Below, piece by piece: positions 25,055 through 33,365 of a DNA stretch of 64,000 nucleotides. A model generated the notes under the pieces. It did not search any database. It was not told where the DNA came from and worked only from the letters and a program-made list of their open reading frames with translations. Each line of letters starts with the position of its first letter. Position 1 is the stretch's first letter. The position numbers were made by a program, and so were the translations under genes. This DNA is from Streptomyces roseofulvus (GTDB lineage Bacteria > Actinomycetota > Actinomycetes > Streptomycetales > Streptomycetaceae), in NCBI RefSeq assembly GCF_039534915.1, contig NZ_BAAAWE010000001.1, positions 5,704,001-5,768,000 on the forward strand, in the 5' to 3' direction.

Positions 25055-25087
25055 AGAAGCCCTTCCCTTCGGGGGAGGGCTTCTTCG
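25055..25087 (+). terminator. Terminator of the tRNA array
   Basis: A 12-bp stem with a TTCG loop (GAAGCCC arm from 25055, returning arm ending in GGGCTTC near 25083) is followed by TTC-rich DNA. Confidence 0.8.
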
Positions 25088-25177
25088 CTGTTCCCGGCGC
25101 GGCGCACACAACTCCGGCCCACCGCTGCGGCGTTGGAGCGGTGGGCCGGGGAACGTACAGATGAACAGAGGAGAGGA

Positions 25178-25894
25178 TCAGCCGTTGCGGCGGAGGGCCT
25201 CGGAGAGGCGGGCGGCGGCGTCGATGACCGCCTGGGCGTGCATGCGGCCCGGGTGGCGCGTCAGGCGCTCGATCGGACCCGAGACCGACACGGCGGCCAC
25301 CACGCGGTTCGACGGGCCCCTGACGGGCGCGGAGACGGACGCGACGCCCGGCTCCCGCTCACCGATCGACTGGGCCCAGCCGCGGCGCCGTACGCCCGAC
25401 AGGGCCGTCGCCGTGAAGCGGGCGCCCTGGAGGCCGCGGTGCAGCCGCTCGGGCTCCTCCCAGGCCATCAGGATCTGCGCCGACGAGCCGGCCTTCATCG
25501 TGAGCGTCGAGCCCACCGGGACCGTGTCCCGCAGACCGGACAGTCGCTCGGCCGCCGCCACGCAGATCCGCATGTCGCCCTGGCGCCGGTAGAGCTGCGC
25601 GCTCTCCCCGGTGACGTCGCGCAGGTGCGTCAGCACCGGCCCGGCCGTCGCCAGGAGGCGGTCCTCACCCGCCGCGGCGGCCAGCTCGGCCAGCCGCGGG
25701 CCCAGGATGAAACGGCCCTGCATGTCGCGGGCCACCATCCGGTGGTGTTCCAATGCCACGGCCAGTCGGTGGGCCGTGGGTCGTGCGAGTCCCGTCGCCG
25801 CGACCAGTCCTGCGAGGGTGGCCGGACCGGACTCCAGGGCGCTCAGGACAAGGGCTGCCTTGTCGAGAACGCCTACGCCGCTAGAGTTGTCCAT
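25178..25894 (-). CDS. ndgR: IclR-family regulator NdgR
   Basis: The 238-residue product matches NdgR/AreB in length, family and position. The N-terminal winged helix (about 8-70) reads GVLDKAALVLSALESGPATL and GLVAATGLARPTAHRLAVAL. The IclR effector domain follows, with LGPRLAELAAAA, SAQLYRRQGDMRICVAAAE and a C-terminal AVSVSGPIERL. In S. coelicolor NdgR is a nitrogen-dependent growth regulator that binds upstream of leuCD and other amino-acid genes. Here it is divergent from leuC, with a 21-bp palindrome 13 bases before its own ATG. The start is ATG 25894; a GTG at 25915 would fall inside that palindrome. Confidence 0.93.
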   Translation of the reverse strand: MDNSSGVGVLDKAALVLSALESGPATLAGLVAATGLARPTAHRLAVALEHHRMVARDMQGRFILGPRLAELAAAAGEDRLLATAGPVLTHLRDVTGESAQLYRRQGDMRICVAAAERLSGLRDTVPVGSTLTMKAGSSAQILMAWEEPERLHRGLQGARFTATALSGVRRRGWAQSIGEREPGVASVSAPVRGPSNRVVAAVSVSGPIERLTRHPGRMHAQAVIDAAARLSEALRRNG

Positions 25895-25906
25895 GCAACG
25901 ATATTC

Positions 25907-25959
25907 GCGTCTCACTCTGTGAAACGCAAGTTCAATTTCCCGAGGAACTTGTCACTCTG
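25907..25959. promoter_or_regulatory. ndgR-leuC intergenic operator region
   Basis: A near-perfect 21-bp palindrome spans 25907-25927: halves GCGT/ACGC and TCAC/GTGA around TCT, with one mismatched pair. A second inverted repeat CAAGTTC/GAACTTG lies at 25927-25933 and 25945-25951. A direct repeat TCACTCTG occurs at 25912 and 25952. The divergent location makes them probable NdgR sites. Confidence 0.6.
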
Positions 25960-26033
25960 GTGAGGCGGCCGCACAACGGACCGCGCAACGGTCTCTAGTG
26001 GTGCCGGCGCAGCCGCCGGCCGGAGGGAAAGCG

Positions 26034-27458
26034 ATGGGTAGGACACTCGCGGAGAAGGTCTGGGACGACCACGTCGTCCGGCGCGCCGAGGGCGAGCCCG
26101 ATCTCCTCTTCATCGATCTTCACCTGCTGCACGAGGTGACCAGCCCCCAGGCGTTCGACGGCCTCCGGCAGAACGGCCGGCAGGTGCGGCGCCTCGACCT
26201 CACCCTGGCCACCGAGGACCACAACACCCCCACCCTCGACATCGACAAGCCGATCGCCGACCCGGTCTCCCGCGCGCAGCTGGAGACCCTGCGCAAGAAC
26301 TGCGCCGAGTTCGGGGTACGGCTCCACCCGCTCGGCGACGTCGAGCAGGGCGTCGTCCACGTGGTGGGACCGCAGCTGGGCCTGACCCAGCCCGGCATGA
26401 CCGTGGTCTGCGGCGACTCCCACACCTCCACCCACGGCGCCTTCGGCGGCCTGGCGTTCGGCATCGGCACCAGCCAGGTCGAGCACGTCCTGGCCACCCA
26501 GACGCTGCCCATGGCCCGCCCGAAGACCATGGCCATCACCGTCAACGGCGAGCTGCCCGCCGACGTCACCGCCAAGGACCTGATCCTCGCCGTCATCGCG
26601 AAGATCGGCACCGGCGGCGGCCAGGGCTACGTCCTGGAGTACCGGGGCACCGCCATCGAGAAACTCTCGATGGAGGGCCGCATGACCATCTGCAACATGT
26701 CCATCGAGGCCGGCGCCCGGGCGGGCATGATCGCCCCCGACGAGACCACCTTCGCCTACCTCAAGGGCCGTCCGCACGCCCCCGAGGGCGAGGACTGGGA
26801 CGCCGCCGTCGCCTACTGGAAGACCCTGAGGACCGACGAGGACGCCGTCTTCGACGCCGAGGTCGTCATCGAGGCCGCCGAGCTGGCCCCGTTCGTCACC
26901 TGGGGCACCAACCCCGGCCAGGGCGCCCCGCTTTCGGCGAACGTCCCCGACCCGGCTTCGTACGAAGACCCCTCGGAGCGCCTGGCCGCCGAAAAGGCCC
27001 TGGAGTACATGGGGTTGACCGCCGGCCAGCCGCTGCGCGACATCAAGGTCGACACCGTCTTCGTAGGCTCCTGCACCAACGGCCGCATCGAGGACCTGCG
27101 CAACGCCGCCGCCCTGCTGGACGGCCGCAAGGTCGCCGACGGCGTCCGCATGCTGGTCGTCCCCGGCTCCGTCCGGGTCGCCCTCCAGGCCGTCGAGGAG
27201 GGCCTGGACAAGGTCTTCAAGGAGGCCGGCGCCGAATGGCGGCACGCGGGCTGCTCCATGTGCCTGGGCATGAACCCCGACCAGCTGGCCCCCGGTGAGC
27301 GCTCCGCGTCCACCTCCAACCGCAACTTCGAGGGCCGGCAGGGCAAGGGCGGCCGCACCCACCTGGTCTCCCCCCAGGTCGCCGCCGCCACCGCCGTACT
27401 GGGCCACCTGGCCTCCCCGGCCGACCTGTCCGACGCCGTCACCACCGCGGGGGTCTGA
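26034..27458 (+). CDS. leuC: 3-isopropylmalate dehydratase large subunit
   Basis: The 474-residue aconitase-family subunit isomerises 2-isopropylmalate to 3-isopropylmalate in leucine synthesis, with LeuD. The three Fe-S cysteines are expected in VGSCTNGRIEDL (near 345) and in the CSMCLGMNPDQL segment (near 405-408). TVVCGDSHTSTHGAFGGLAFG and the arginine-containing ERSASTSNRNFEGRQG motif are also present. The start is ATG 26034, with GGAGGG at 26022-26027; a GTG at 25998 lacks support. leuD follows after 5 bases. NdgR, encoded divergently, is the probable regulator. Confidence 0.96.
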   Translation: MGRTLAEKVWDDHVVRRAEGEPDLLFIDLHLLHEVTSPQAFDGLRQNGRQVRRLDLTLATEDHNTPTLDIDKPIADPVSRAQLETLRKNCAEFGVRLHPLGDVEQGVVHVVGPQLGLTQPGMTVVCGDSHTSTHGAFGGLAFGIGTSQVEHVLATQTLPMARPKTMAITVNGELPADVTAKDLILAVIAKIGTGGGQGYVLEYRGTAIEKLSMEGRMTICNMSIEAGARAGMIAPDETTFAYLKGRPHAPEGEDWDAAVAYWKTLRTDEDAVFDAEVVIEAAELAPFVTWGTNPGQGAPLSANVPDPASYEDPSERLAAEKALEYMGLTAGQPLRDIKVDTVFVGSCTNGRIEDLRNAAALLDGRKVADGVRMLVVPGSVRVALQAVEEGLDKVFKEAGAEWRHAGCSMCLGMNPDQLAPGERSASTSNRNFEGRQGKGGRTHLVSPQVAAATAVLGHLASPADLSDAVTTAGV

Positions 27459-27463
27459 GAACC

Positions 27464-28057
27464 ATGGAAGCTTTCACCACGCACACCGGCCGGGCCGTCC
27501 CGCTGCGCCGCAGCAACGTCGACACCGACCAGATCATCCCGGCGCACTGGCTGAAGAAGGTCACCCGCGACGGCTTCGAGGACGGCCTCTTCGAGGCCTG
27601 GCGCAAGGACTCCGAGTTCGTCCTCAACCGCCCCGAGCGGCAGGGCGCCACGGTCCTGGTGGCCGGCCCCGACTTCGGCACCGGCTCCTCCCGCGAGCAC
27701 GCCGTCTGGGCGCTCCAGAACTACGGCTTCAAGGCCGTCATCTCGTCCCGCTTCGCCGACATCTTCCGCGGCAACTCGCTGAAGAACGGTCTGCTCACCG
27801 TCGTCCTGCCGCAGGAGACGGTGGACGCCCTCTGGCAGCTCACCGAGGCCGACCCCACCGTCGAGATCACCGTCGACCTGGAGGCCCGCAAGGTCCTGGC
27901 GGACGGGATCGACGCCGACTTCGAGCTCGACGAGAACGCCCGCTGGCGACTGCTGAACGGCCTCGACGACATCAGCCTCACCCTTCAGAACGAAGCCGAC
28001 ATCGCGGCCTACGAGGCGGCCAGGCCGTCCTTCAAGCCCCGTACAATTACGGCCTGA
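27464..28057 (+). CDS. leuD: 3-isopropylmalate dehydratase small subunit
   Basis: The 197-residue swivelling subunit pairs with LeuC. It has VPLRRSNVDTDQIIPAHWLK near the N-terminus, the conserved FGTGSSREHAVWAL substrate-loop motif near 72, and AVISSRFADIFRGNSLKNG. Length is normal for the family. It is co-transcribed with leuC (5-base gap) and followed by a strong hairpin. Confidence 0.96.
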   Translation: MEAFTTHTGRAVPLRRSNVDTDQIIPAHWLKKVTRDGFEDGLFEAWRKDSEFVLNRPERQGATVLVAGPDFGTGSSREHAVWALQNYGFKAVISSRFADIFRGNSLKNGLLTVVLPQETVDALWQLTEADPTVEITVDLEARKVLADGIDADFELDENARWRLLNGLDDISLTLQNEADIAAYEAARPSFKPRTITA

Positions 28058-28072
28058 GCAGCGCTTTTCCAA

Positions 28073-28108
28073 GACTGCGCCCCCCACCCTCGGGTGGGGG
28101 GCGCAGTC
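28073..28108 (+). terminator. Terminator after leuCD
   Basis: A perfect 16-bp stem runs from GACTGCGC at 28073 to GCGCAGTC ending at 28108, with a four-base loop, 16 bases after the leuD stop. It has no T-run. Confidence 0.75.
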
Positions 28109-28161
28109 GCTTGTTGAGACCCTGTCGGGCGACAACTCGCCCTAGATGGCACAATCGGTGC

Positions 28162-28389
28162 ATGGAACGCGACAGCCAACTCGAGCTCTACGAGGCAGTC
28201 GCCGCCCGATTGAAAGAAGCGCACACCCGAGTGCGCGCACTGCAAGTCCCGGAGGGCGTAAGGATGGCGCTGTCCCGGAAGCTGCTGGTCGTCACGGCCG
28301 CGGCGAAGCACGATCTCGCGGACGCGGCAACGCGTCTGGACCGGTTGATGAAGGACCTCGACGAGGGCCGATTCCCTGAAGACGACTGA
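28162..28389 (+). CDS. Small helical conserved protein
   Basis: I do not recognise a family for this 75-residue acidic/basic protein. It is predicted almost entirely helical (LELYEAVAARLKEAHTRVRA, then LLVVTAAAKHDLADAATRLD), with an acidic end (DEGRFPEDD). No signal or membrane segment is seen. It lies between the leuCD terminator and hupS in its own short unit. A GGCACAAT stretch ends six bases before the ATG and no Shine-Dalgarno is visible, so it may be leaderless. Codon third positions are GC-rich, supporting a real gene. Confidence 0.7.
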   Translation: MERDSQLELYEAVAARLKEAHTRVRALQVPEGVRMALSRKLLVVTAAAKHDLADAATRLDRLMKDLDEGRFPEDD

Positions 28390-28452
28390 CACCAGGAACT
28401 CCGCAACGGCACTTCCGCGTTGCGGCACTAGGGTGATTAGACCGTTTCGTGT

Positions 28453-28481
28453 TTGATTTGCGGTATATACATGCCTAACGT
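28453..28481 (+). promoter_or_regulatory. Candidate hupS promoter
   Basis: TTGATT (28453-28458) and TAACGT (28476-28481) are separated by 17 bases in an AT-richer stretch about 50 bases before the hupS start. The pair fits a housekeeping promoter; developmental sigma factors cannot be excluded. Confidence 0.45.
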
Positions 28482-28532
28482 GCGAAAAAGCTTGAACAGT
28501 TTCGTTCCGGCAAAGTCTCCGAAGGGGAAGAC

Positions 28533-29228
28533 GTGAACAAGGCGCAGCTCGTAGAAGCGATTGCCGACAAGTTGGGCGGTCGCCAGCAGGCCGCCGAAGC
28601 CGTCGACCACGTGCTCGACGCCATCGTGCGCGCCGTGGTGTCCGGCGACCGGGTCTCGGTCACCGGATTCGGCTCGTTCGAGAAGGTCGACCGCCCGGCC
28701 CGCTACGCCCGCAACCCGCAGACGGGTGAGCGCGTCCGGGTCAAGAAGACGTCGGTTCCGCGTTTCCGCGCCGGCCAGGGCTTCAAGGACCTGGTCAGCG
28801 GCTCGAAGAAGCTCCCCAAGGGCGGCGAGGTCTCCGTCAAGAAGGCCCCCAAGGGCAGCCTGACCGGTGGCGCCTCCGCCACGGTGAAGAAGGCCGCCGC
28901 CAAGAAGGCCACCACGGCCAAGAAGGCGGCCGCCAAGAAGGCCACGCCGGCCAAGAAGACCACGGCCGCCGCCGCCAAGAAGGCGACGCCGGCGAAGAAG
29001 ACCACCACGGCGGCCGCGAAGAAGACCACGACCGCGGCGGCCAAGAAGACGACGACGGCCGCCAAGAAGACCACCGCCGCCGCCAAGAAGGCCACCCCGG
29101 CCAAGAAGACCACGGCCGCCGCCAAGAAGACGGCCCCGGCCAAGAAGGTCACGGCGAAGAAGGCCCCCGCCAAGAAGACCACGGCGCGCAAGACCGCCAC
29201 GGCCAAGAAGACCGCCGCCAAGAAGTAG
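28533..29228 (+). CDS. hupS: HU-family nucleoid protein with lysine-rich tail (HupS)
   Basis: The 231-residue protein has an HU domain at residues 1-94: MNKAQLVEAIADKLGGRQQA, GFGSFEKVDRPARYARNPQT, then VPRFRAGQGFKDLVSG. A tail of about 135 residues follows, almost wholly Lys, Ala and Thr in AKKTT/AAKKA repeats like histone H1. This two-part form is the sporulation-associated HupS of Streptomyces, which helps compact and protect spore chromosomes; HupA lacks the tail. GTG 28533 is the start, with GGGGAAG 2-8 bases upstream. The repetitive tail DNA should be prone to length variation between strains. Confidence 0.95.
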   Translation: MNKAQLVEAIADKLGGRQQAAEAVDHVLDAIVRAVVSGDRVSVTGFGSFEKVDRPARYARNPQTGERVRVKKTSVPRFRAGQGFKDLVSGSKKLPKGGEVSVKKAPKGSLTGGASATVKKAAAKKATTAKKAAAKKATPAKKTTAAAAKKATPAKKTTTAAAKKTTTAAAKKTTTAAKKTTAAAKKATPAKKTTAAAKKTAPAKKVTAKKAPAKKTTARKTATAKKTAAKK

Positions 29229-29249
29229 GACGGTCCTCGCACGTCCGCC

Positions 29250-29280
29250 GGGCCGGGCTCCCCGCACGGGAGCCCGGCCC
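29250..29280. terminator. Bidirectional terminator after hupS
   Basis: A perfect 13-bp stem (29250-29262 with 29268-29280, loop CGCAC) lies between the convergent hupS and the 29342-29551 gene. Confidence 0.75.
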
Positions 29281-29341
29281 GCGGCGCGTTCCGGAGCCGT
29301 GCGGAGGGGGAGGGCGGGGAGGAAGCCCGCGGGGGAGCGGC

Positions 29342-29551
29342 TCAGAAGGTCTGCAGCGTCACCAGGGTGATCCGCAGGCCCGCGCCCGAGGTGCCCGGCT
29401 CCGCCTCGATCCGGACCCGCTGGCCCGGTCGCAGCAGCCGCAGCCCGCCCGCGTCGAAGGCATCCGTCCCGAACTCCACCGGGGTGCCGTCGTCGAGCAG
29501 CACACTGCCGCTGCGGGTCTCGGGGTCGTACGTGTACGCGGTCGCCTGCAT
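29342..29551 (-). CDS. Small cold-shock-like OB-fold protein
   Basis: The 69-residue protein has the beta pattern of a short cold-shock-type OB fold: GSVLLDDGTPVEFGTDAFDA, then GLRLLRPGQRVRIEAE and a final ITLVTLQ strand. It lacks the classic aromatic RNP motifs, so nucleic-acid binding is uncertain. The gene is 10 bases downstream of cofC on the same strand, so both are probably one transcript. ATG 29551 is the start. It is recognisable as a conserved small actinobacterial protein but has no assigned role that I know. Confidence 0.7.
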   Translation of the reverse strand: MQATAYTYDPETRSGSVLLDDGTPVEFGTDAFDAGGLRLLRPGQRVRIEAEPGTSGAGLRITLVTLQTF

Positions 29552-29561
29552 GGACCGCAGC

Positions 29562-30209
29562 CTATCCGGCCGCCGCGGGCCGCCGGGCCGCCGTCCGCGG
29601 GCCGAGCCCCAGCGAGTCCGCCGCCGCCAGGTCCTCGCCGGTGTCCACGTCCCGGCGCACGGATTCCACCCCGGCCAGCCGGATTTCCACCGCGCCGGAC
29701 GACAAATGCCGCAGCCGCGACGGACCTCCGAATGCCGGTTCCAATTCCACCCCCGGGGCCGCCGAGAGGAATGTCGTACCTATTTCGGCGGCATCCGCGA
29801 GAAATGCCCTGGGGAATTGCCGGGCCGCCGCCAGCACCCGCGCCAGCTCCGCCGGGCGCAGCGCCGGCAGATCCGCGTTCAGCGCCGCCACGCGCGCGTG
29901 CGGGCGCCGCGCCCGCACCGCCCGGGCCCCGTGCGCCAGCGCCGCGTTGAGCCCCGCCGCCGGCACGTCCGGCTCTATCCGGGCCCCCAGCGCCGCCAGC
30001 GCCAGGCCCGCCGCGGGATCGTCCGTGACCACCACCACGTCCCGCACCTCCGGGCAGTCCAGCGCCGCCGCCACCGTGTCCTCGGCGAAGGCCAGGGCCA
30101 GCCGGGGCCGCAGCCGCTCCCCGGCGGCCGGGGCGAGCCTGCTCTTCGCCAGGGCCAGGGGCTTCAGGGGTACGACCAGGGACCAGCCGTCGTCCGCATC
30201 CGTGTTCAT
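29562..30209 (-). CDS. cofC: 2-phospho-L-lactate guanylyltransferase (CofC/FbiD)
   Basis: The 215-residue protein has the MobA-like nucleotidyltransferase fold of CofC/FbiD, which activates 2-phospholactate or phosphoenolpyruvate with GTP for coenzyme F420 synthesis. It begins WSLVVPLKPLALAKSRLAP, the typical P-x-K-x-x-x-x-K-x-R nucleotide motif. It continues DVVVVTDDPAAGLALAALGA and VAALNADLPALRPAELARVL (metal-binding Asp), then GTTFLSAAPGVELEPAFGGP with the GTT substrate loop. ATG 30209 is preferred because the conserved N-terminal strand follows directly; in-frame sequence further upstream runs under the divergent plsC promoter. F420 is consistent with the LLM-family enzyme at 55.1 kb. Confidence 0.88.
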   Translation of the reverse strand: MNTDADDGWSLVVPLKPLALAKSRLAPAAGERLRPRLALAFAEDTVAAALDCPEVRDVVVVTDDPAAGLALAALGARIEPDVPAAGLNAALAHGARAVRARRPHARVAALNADLPALRPAELARVLAAARQFPRAFLADAAEIGTTFLSAAPGVELEPAFGGPSRLRHLSSGAVEIRLAGVESVRRDVDTGEDLAAADSLGLGPRTAARRPAAAG

Positions 30210-30356
30210 CGCCGCCCATTCTGTCCCGCCCCGGCGGTACGGCCCGGTGCCCGGGGCGTACGGTGTCACTCGACACGGCAGGAGCATGGGGCGACACTTG
30301 ACCCCCTGCCGGCAAGACCAGCAAGACCCAGCAAGACCCGGAGAAAGGTGCTTCGC

Positions 30357-31109
30357 GTGCCCCGCCGCAGAATCGGCTTCTGGTACCGCCTCGCGGCGGT
30401 CATCGCCAAACCGCCCCTCCTGGTGCTGTTCAAGAGGGACTGGCGCGGCACGGAGCACATCCCGGCCGAGGGCGGCTTCATCACCGCGGTGAACCACAAC
30501 TCGTACCTGGACCCGCTGTCCTACGCGCACTACCAGTACAACACCGGGCGCGTGCCCCGCTTCCTGGCCAAGGCCGGCCTCTTCAAGGGCGGATTCGTCG
30601 GCACCATGCTGCGCAACACCGGCCAGATCCCCGTCTACCGCGAGACCGCGAACGCCCTGGACGCCTTCCGGGCCGCCGTGGACGCCATCGAGCGGGGCGA
30701 GTGCGTCGCCTTCTACCCCGAGGGCACCCTGACCCGCGACCCCGACATGTGGCCCATGCCCGGCAAGACCGGCGCCGCCCGCGTCGCGCTGCTCACCAAG
30801 GCGCCCGTCATCCCGGTGGCCCAGTGGGGCGCGAACCTCGCGATGCCGCCGTACGCCAAGAAGGACAAGTTCAGCTTCTTCCCGCGCAAGACGCTGATCG
30901 TGCAGGCCGGCCCGCCCGTCGACCTCTCCCGCTTCGACGGCCTGGAGCCCACCCCCGAGGTGCTGCGCGAGGCCACCGAGGTCATCATGGCCGCCATCAC
31001 CGCCCTCCTGGAGGAGGTCCGCGGCGAGCAGGCCCCCGCCGAGCCGTACGACCCGCGCCGCGCCCGCCTGGAGCAGCGCCGCAAGGCCGCCGAGGGAGGC
31101 ACCAAGTGA
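30357..31109 (+). CDS. plsC: 1-acylglycerol-3-phosphate acyltransferase (PlsC family)
   Basis: The 250-residue membrane-associated acyltransferase would acylate lysophosphatidic acid to phosphatidic acid. Motif I is ITAVNHNSYLDPLSY (N-H-x4-D catalytic pair) near residue 45, and motif III is VAFYPEGTLTRD near 117. An N-terminal amphipathic or hydrophobic stretch (FWYRLAAVIAKPPLLVLFK) may bind the membrane. GTG 30357 is chosen, with AAAGG 8 bases upstream; GTG 30348 in the same frame is a close alternative. The stop overlaps the start of gpsA by 4 bases, coupling glycerol-3-phosphate supply to acylation. Confidence 0.9.
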   Translation: MPRRRIGFWYRLAAVIAKPPLLVLFKRDWRGTEHIPAEGGFITAVNHNSYLDPLSYAHYQYNTGRVPRFLAKAGLFKGGFVGTMLRNTGQIPVYRETANALDAFRAAVDAIERGECVAFYPEGTLTRDPDMWPMPGKTGAARVALLTKAPVIPVAQWGANLAMPPYAKKDKFSFFPRKTLIVQAGPPVDLSRFDGLEPTPEVLREATEVIMAAITALLEEVRGEQAPAEPYDPRRARLEQRRKAAEGGTK

Positions 31110-32107
31110 CCAAGGCCGCCGTCTTCGGCAACGGTTCCTGGGGCACCGCCTTCGCCATGGTGATGGCCGACGCGGGCTGCGAGGTGAGCCTCTGGGGCCG
31201 CCGCGCCGCGCTCGCCGAGGCCGTCAACACCACCCGTACCAACCCGGACTACCTGCCCGGCGTCGAACTCCCCAAGGGCATCACCGCCACCGCCGACGCG
31301 GCCGAGGCCGCCGAGGGGGCCGACTTCGCCGTCCTCGCCGTCCCCTCCCAGACCCTGCGCGACAACCTCGCCGCCTGGGCGCCGAAGCTCGGCCCCGACA
31401 CCGTCTTCGTCTCCCTGATGAAGGGCATCGAACTCGGCACCGCCAAGCGGATGAGCGAGGTCATCACCGAGGTCGCCGGCGTCCCCGCCGCGCGCGTCGC
31501 CGTCCTCACCGGCCCCAACCTGGCCCGCGAGATCGCCGCCCGGCAGCCCGCCGCGGCCGTCGCCGCGTGCGTCGACGAGTCGGTCGCCCAACGGCTCCAG
31601 GCCGCCTGCATGACCCCGTACTTCCGCCCGTACACCAACACCGACGTGGTCGGCTGCGAGCTCGGCGGCGCGGTGAAGAACGTCATCGGCCTCGCCGTCG
31701 GCATCGCCAACGGCATGGGCCTCGGCGACAACTCCAAGGCCACGCTCATCACCCGCGGCCTCGCCGAGACCACCCGCCTCGGCCTCGCCATGGGCGCCGA
31801 CCCGCTCACCTTCTCCGGCCTCGCGGGCCTCGGCGACCTCGTCGCCACCTGCTCCTCGCCGCTCTCCCGGAACAACACCTTCGGCACCAACCTGGGCCGC
31901 GGGATGACCCTCCAGGAGGCCGTCGAGGCCACCAAGCAGACCGCGGAGGGCGTCAAGTCCTGCGAGTCGGTGCTCGATCTGGCCCGCCGGCACGGCGTCG
32001 ACATGCCCATCACGGAGACCGTCGTCTCGATCGTCCACGACGGCAAGCCGCCGACGGTCGCGCTCAAGGAGCTGATGTCGCGCAGCGCCAAGCCCGAGAG
32101 GCGCTGA
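31106..32107 (+). CDS. gpsA: Glycerol-3-phosphate dehydrogenase [NAD(P)+]
   Basis: The 333-residue cytosolic enzyme reduces dihydroxyacetone phosphate to sn-glycerol-3-phosphate for phospholipid synthesis. It has the Rossmann motif AAVFGNGSWGTAFAMV at the N-terminus, FVSLMKGIE near 108, VLTGPNLAREIA near 133, the catalytic lysine segment GCELGGAVKNVIGLAVGIA near 185, and a late SGLAGLGDLVATCSSPLSRN. The start GTG overlaps the plsC stop (GTGA). Confidence 0.95.
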   Translation: MTKAAVFGNGSWGTAFAMVMADAGCEVSLWGRRAALAEAVNTTRTNPDYLPGVELPKGITATADAAEAAEGADFAVLAVPSQTLRDNLAAWAPKLGPDTVFVSLMKGIELGTAKRMSEVITEVAGVPAARVAVLTGPNLAREIAARQPAAAVAACVDESVAQRLQAACMTPYFRPYTNTDVVGCELGGAVKNVIGLAVGIANGMGLGDNSKATLITRGLAETTRLGLAMGADPLTFSGLAGLGDLVATCSSPLSRNNTFGTNLGRGMTLQEAVEATKQTAEGVKSCESVLDLARRHGVDMPITETVVSIVHDGKPPTVALKELMSRSAKPERR

Positions 32108-32189
32108 CCGGGCGCCGCTGAGCCGTCCGCGCGAGCCCGCGAGCGGGGCGCTCAGGAGTTCGGAGACCGCAAGGTACGCTCATCGCGAT

Positions 32190-33329
32190 ATGAGCGAGAA
32201 CACCCAGAGCCCCCGCAAGCCCCGCGTGGCCGTCGTCTTCGGCGGACGCAGCTCCGAGCACGCCATCTCCGTCGTCACCGCCGGCGCCGTCCTCAAGGCG
32301 ATCGACCGGACCAAGTACGACGTGCTGCCCATCGGCATCACCCGGGAGGGGCGCTGGGCCCTGACCGCCGACGCCCCCGAGCGGATGGCGATCGCCGAGC
32401 GCTCCCTGCCGGACGTCGCCCAGCTCGCCGAGTCGGAGACCGGCGGCGTGGTCCTCCCGGTCGACCCGGCCAGCCGCGAGGTCGTCCTGCACGAGCCCGG
32501 TTCGCTGCCGCAGGCCCTCGGCGAGGTCGACGTCGTCTTCCCGATGCTCCACGGCCCCTACGGCGAGGACGGCACGCTCCAGGGCCTCCTGGAGCTCTCC
32601 GGCATCCCGTACGTCGGCGCGGGCGTCCTCGCCTCCGCCGTCGGCCAGGACAAGGAGTACATGAAGCGGGTCTTCGTCTCGTACGGCCTGCCGGTCGGCC
32701 CGTACGAGGTCATCCGGCCGCGCGAGTGGGACCGCAACCCGGCCGAGGCCCGCAAGAAGATCGTCGAGTTCGCCGCCGACCACGGCTGGCCGCTCTTCGT
32801 GAAGCCCGCCCGCGGCGGCTCCTCCGTCGGCATCACCAAGGTCGACGACCTCTCCGGCCTGGACGAGGCCGTCGAGGAGGCCCGCCGCTACGACCCGAAG
32901 ATCATCGTGGAGGCGCTGGTGCGCGGCCGCGAGATCGAGTGCGGCGTCCTGGAGTTCGAGGACGGCCCGCGGGCCAGCGTGCCCGCCGAGATCCCGCCGG
33001 TCACCGACCACGACTTCTACGACTTCGAGGCCAAGTACATCGACTCGGCCTCCGGTCTGGTGCCCGCCCCGATCGGGGACGAGGCCACCGCCGAGGTCCA
33101 GCGGCTCGCCGTCGCCGCCTACGAGGCGGTCTCCTGCGAGGGCCTGGTCCGCGCCGACTTCTTCCTCACCGAGGACGGCGACTTCGTCATCAACGAGATC
33201 AACACCATGCCCGGCTTCACCCCGATCTCCATGTACCCGCGCATGTGGCAGGAGAGCGGCGTGAGCTACCCCGAGCTGGTCGACCGGCTGATCCAGGCCG
33301 CCCTGACCCGCTCCACGGGCCTGCGCTAG
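32190..33329 (+). CDS. ddl: D-alanine--D-alanine ligase
   Basis: The 379-residue ATP-grasp enzyme joins two D-alanines for peptidoglycan. It has VAVVFGGRSSEHAISVVTAG at the N-terminus and FPMLHGPYGEDGTLQGLLEL near 113. The ATP-grasp core FVKPARGGSSVGITKV lies near 205, and the metal-binding FVINEINTMPGFTPISMYP near 330. Tyrosine in the omega-loop region (AKYIDSASGL) suggests a normal D-Ala ligase rather than a D-lactate ligase; this is inference. ATG 32190 follows gpsA after 82 bases. TACGCT at about 32174 could be a -10 box. Confidence 0.94.
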   Translation: MSENTQSPRKPRVAVVFGGRSSEHAISVVTAGAVLKAIDRTKYDVLPIGITREGRWALTADAPERMAIAERSLPDVAQLAESETGGVVLPVDPASREVVLHEPGSLPQALGEVDVVFPMLHGPYGEDGTLQGLLELSGIPYVGAGVLASAVGQDKEYMKRVFVSYGLPVGPYEVIRPREWDRNPAEARKKIVEFAADHGWPLFVKPARGGSSVGITKVDDLSGLDEAVEEARRYDPKIIVEALVRGREIECGVLEFEDGPRASVPAEIPPVTDHDFYDFEAKYIDSASGLVPAPIGDEATAEVQRLAVAAYEAVSCEGLVRADFFLTEDGDFVINEINTMPGFTPISMYPRMWQESGVSYPELVDRLIQAALTRSTGLR

Positions 33330-33336
33330 CGCGGAC

Positions 33337-33362
33337 GGGCCCGGCCGGGGGGGACCGGGCCC
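33337..33362. terminator. Bidirectional terminator between ddl and the lipoprotein gene
   Basis: GGGCCCGG (33337-33344) pairs with CCGGGCCC (33355-33362) in the 36-base gap between convergent stop codons. Confidence 0.65.
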
Positions 33363-33365
33363 CGC

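Noticed and set aside
26034..28057. Possible T-box or leucine attenuator before leuC
   Set aside because: I see no leucine-codon leader or terminator upstream of leuC. The visible elements are palindromic operators for NdgR.
28850..29220. Tandem short repeats that could look like a CRISPR or satellite array
   Set aside because: They lie in frame inside hupS and encode the AKK-type histone-like tail.
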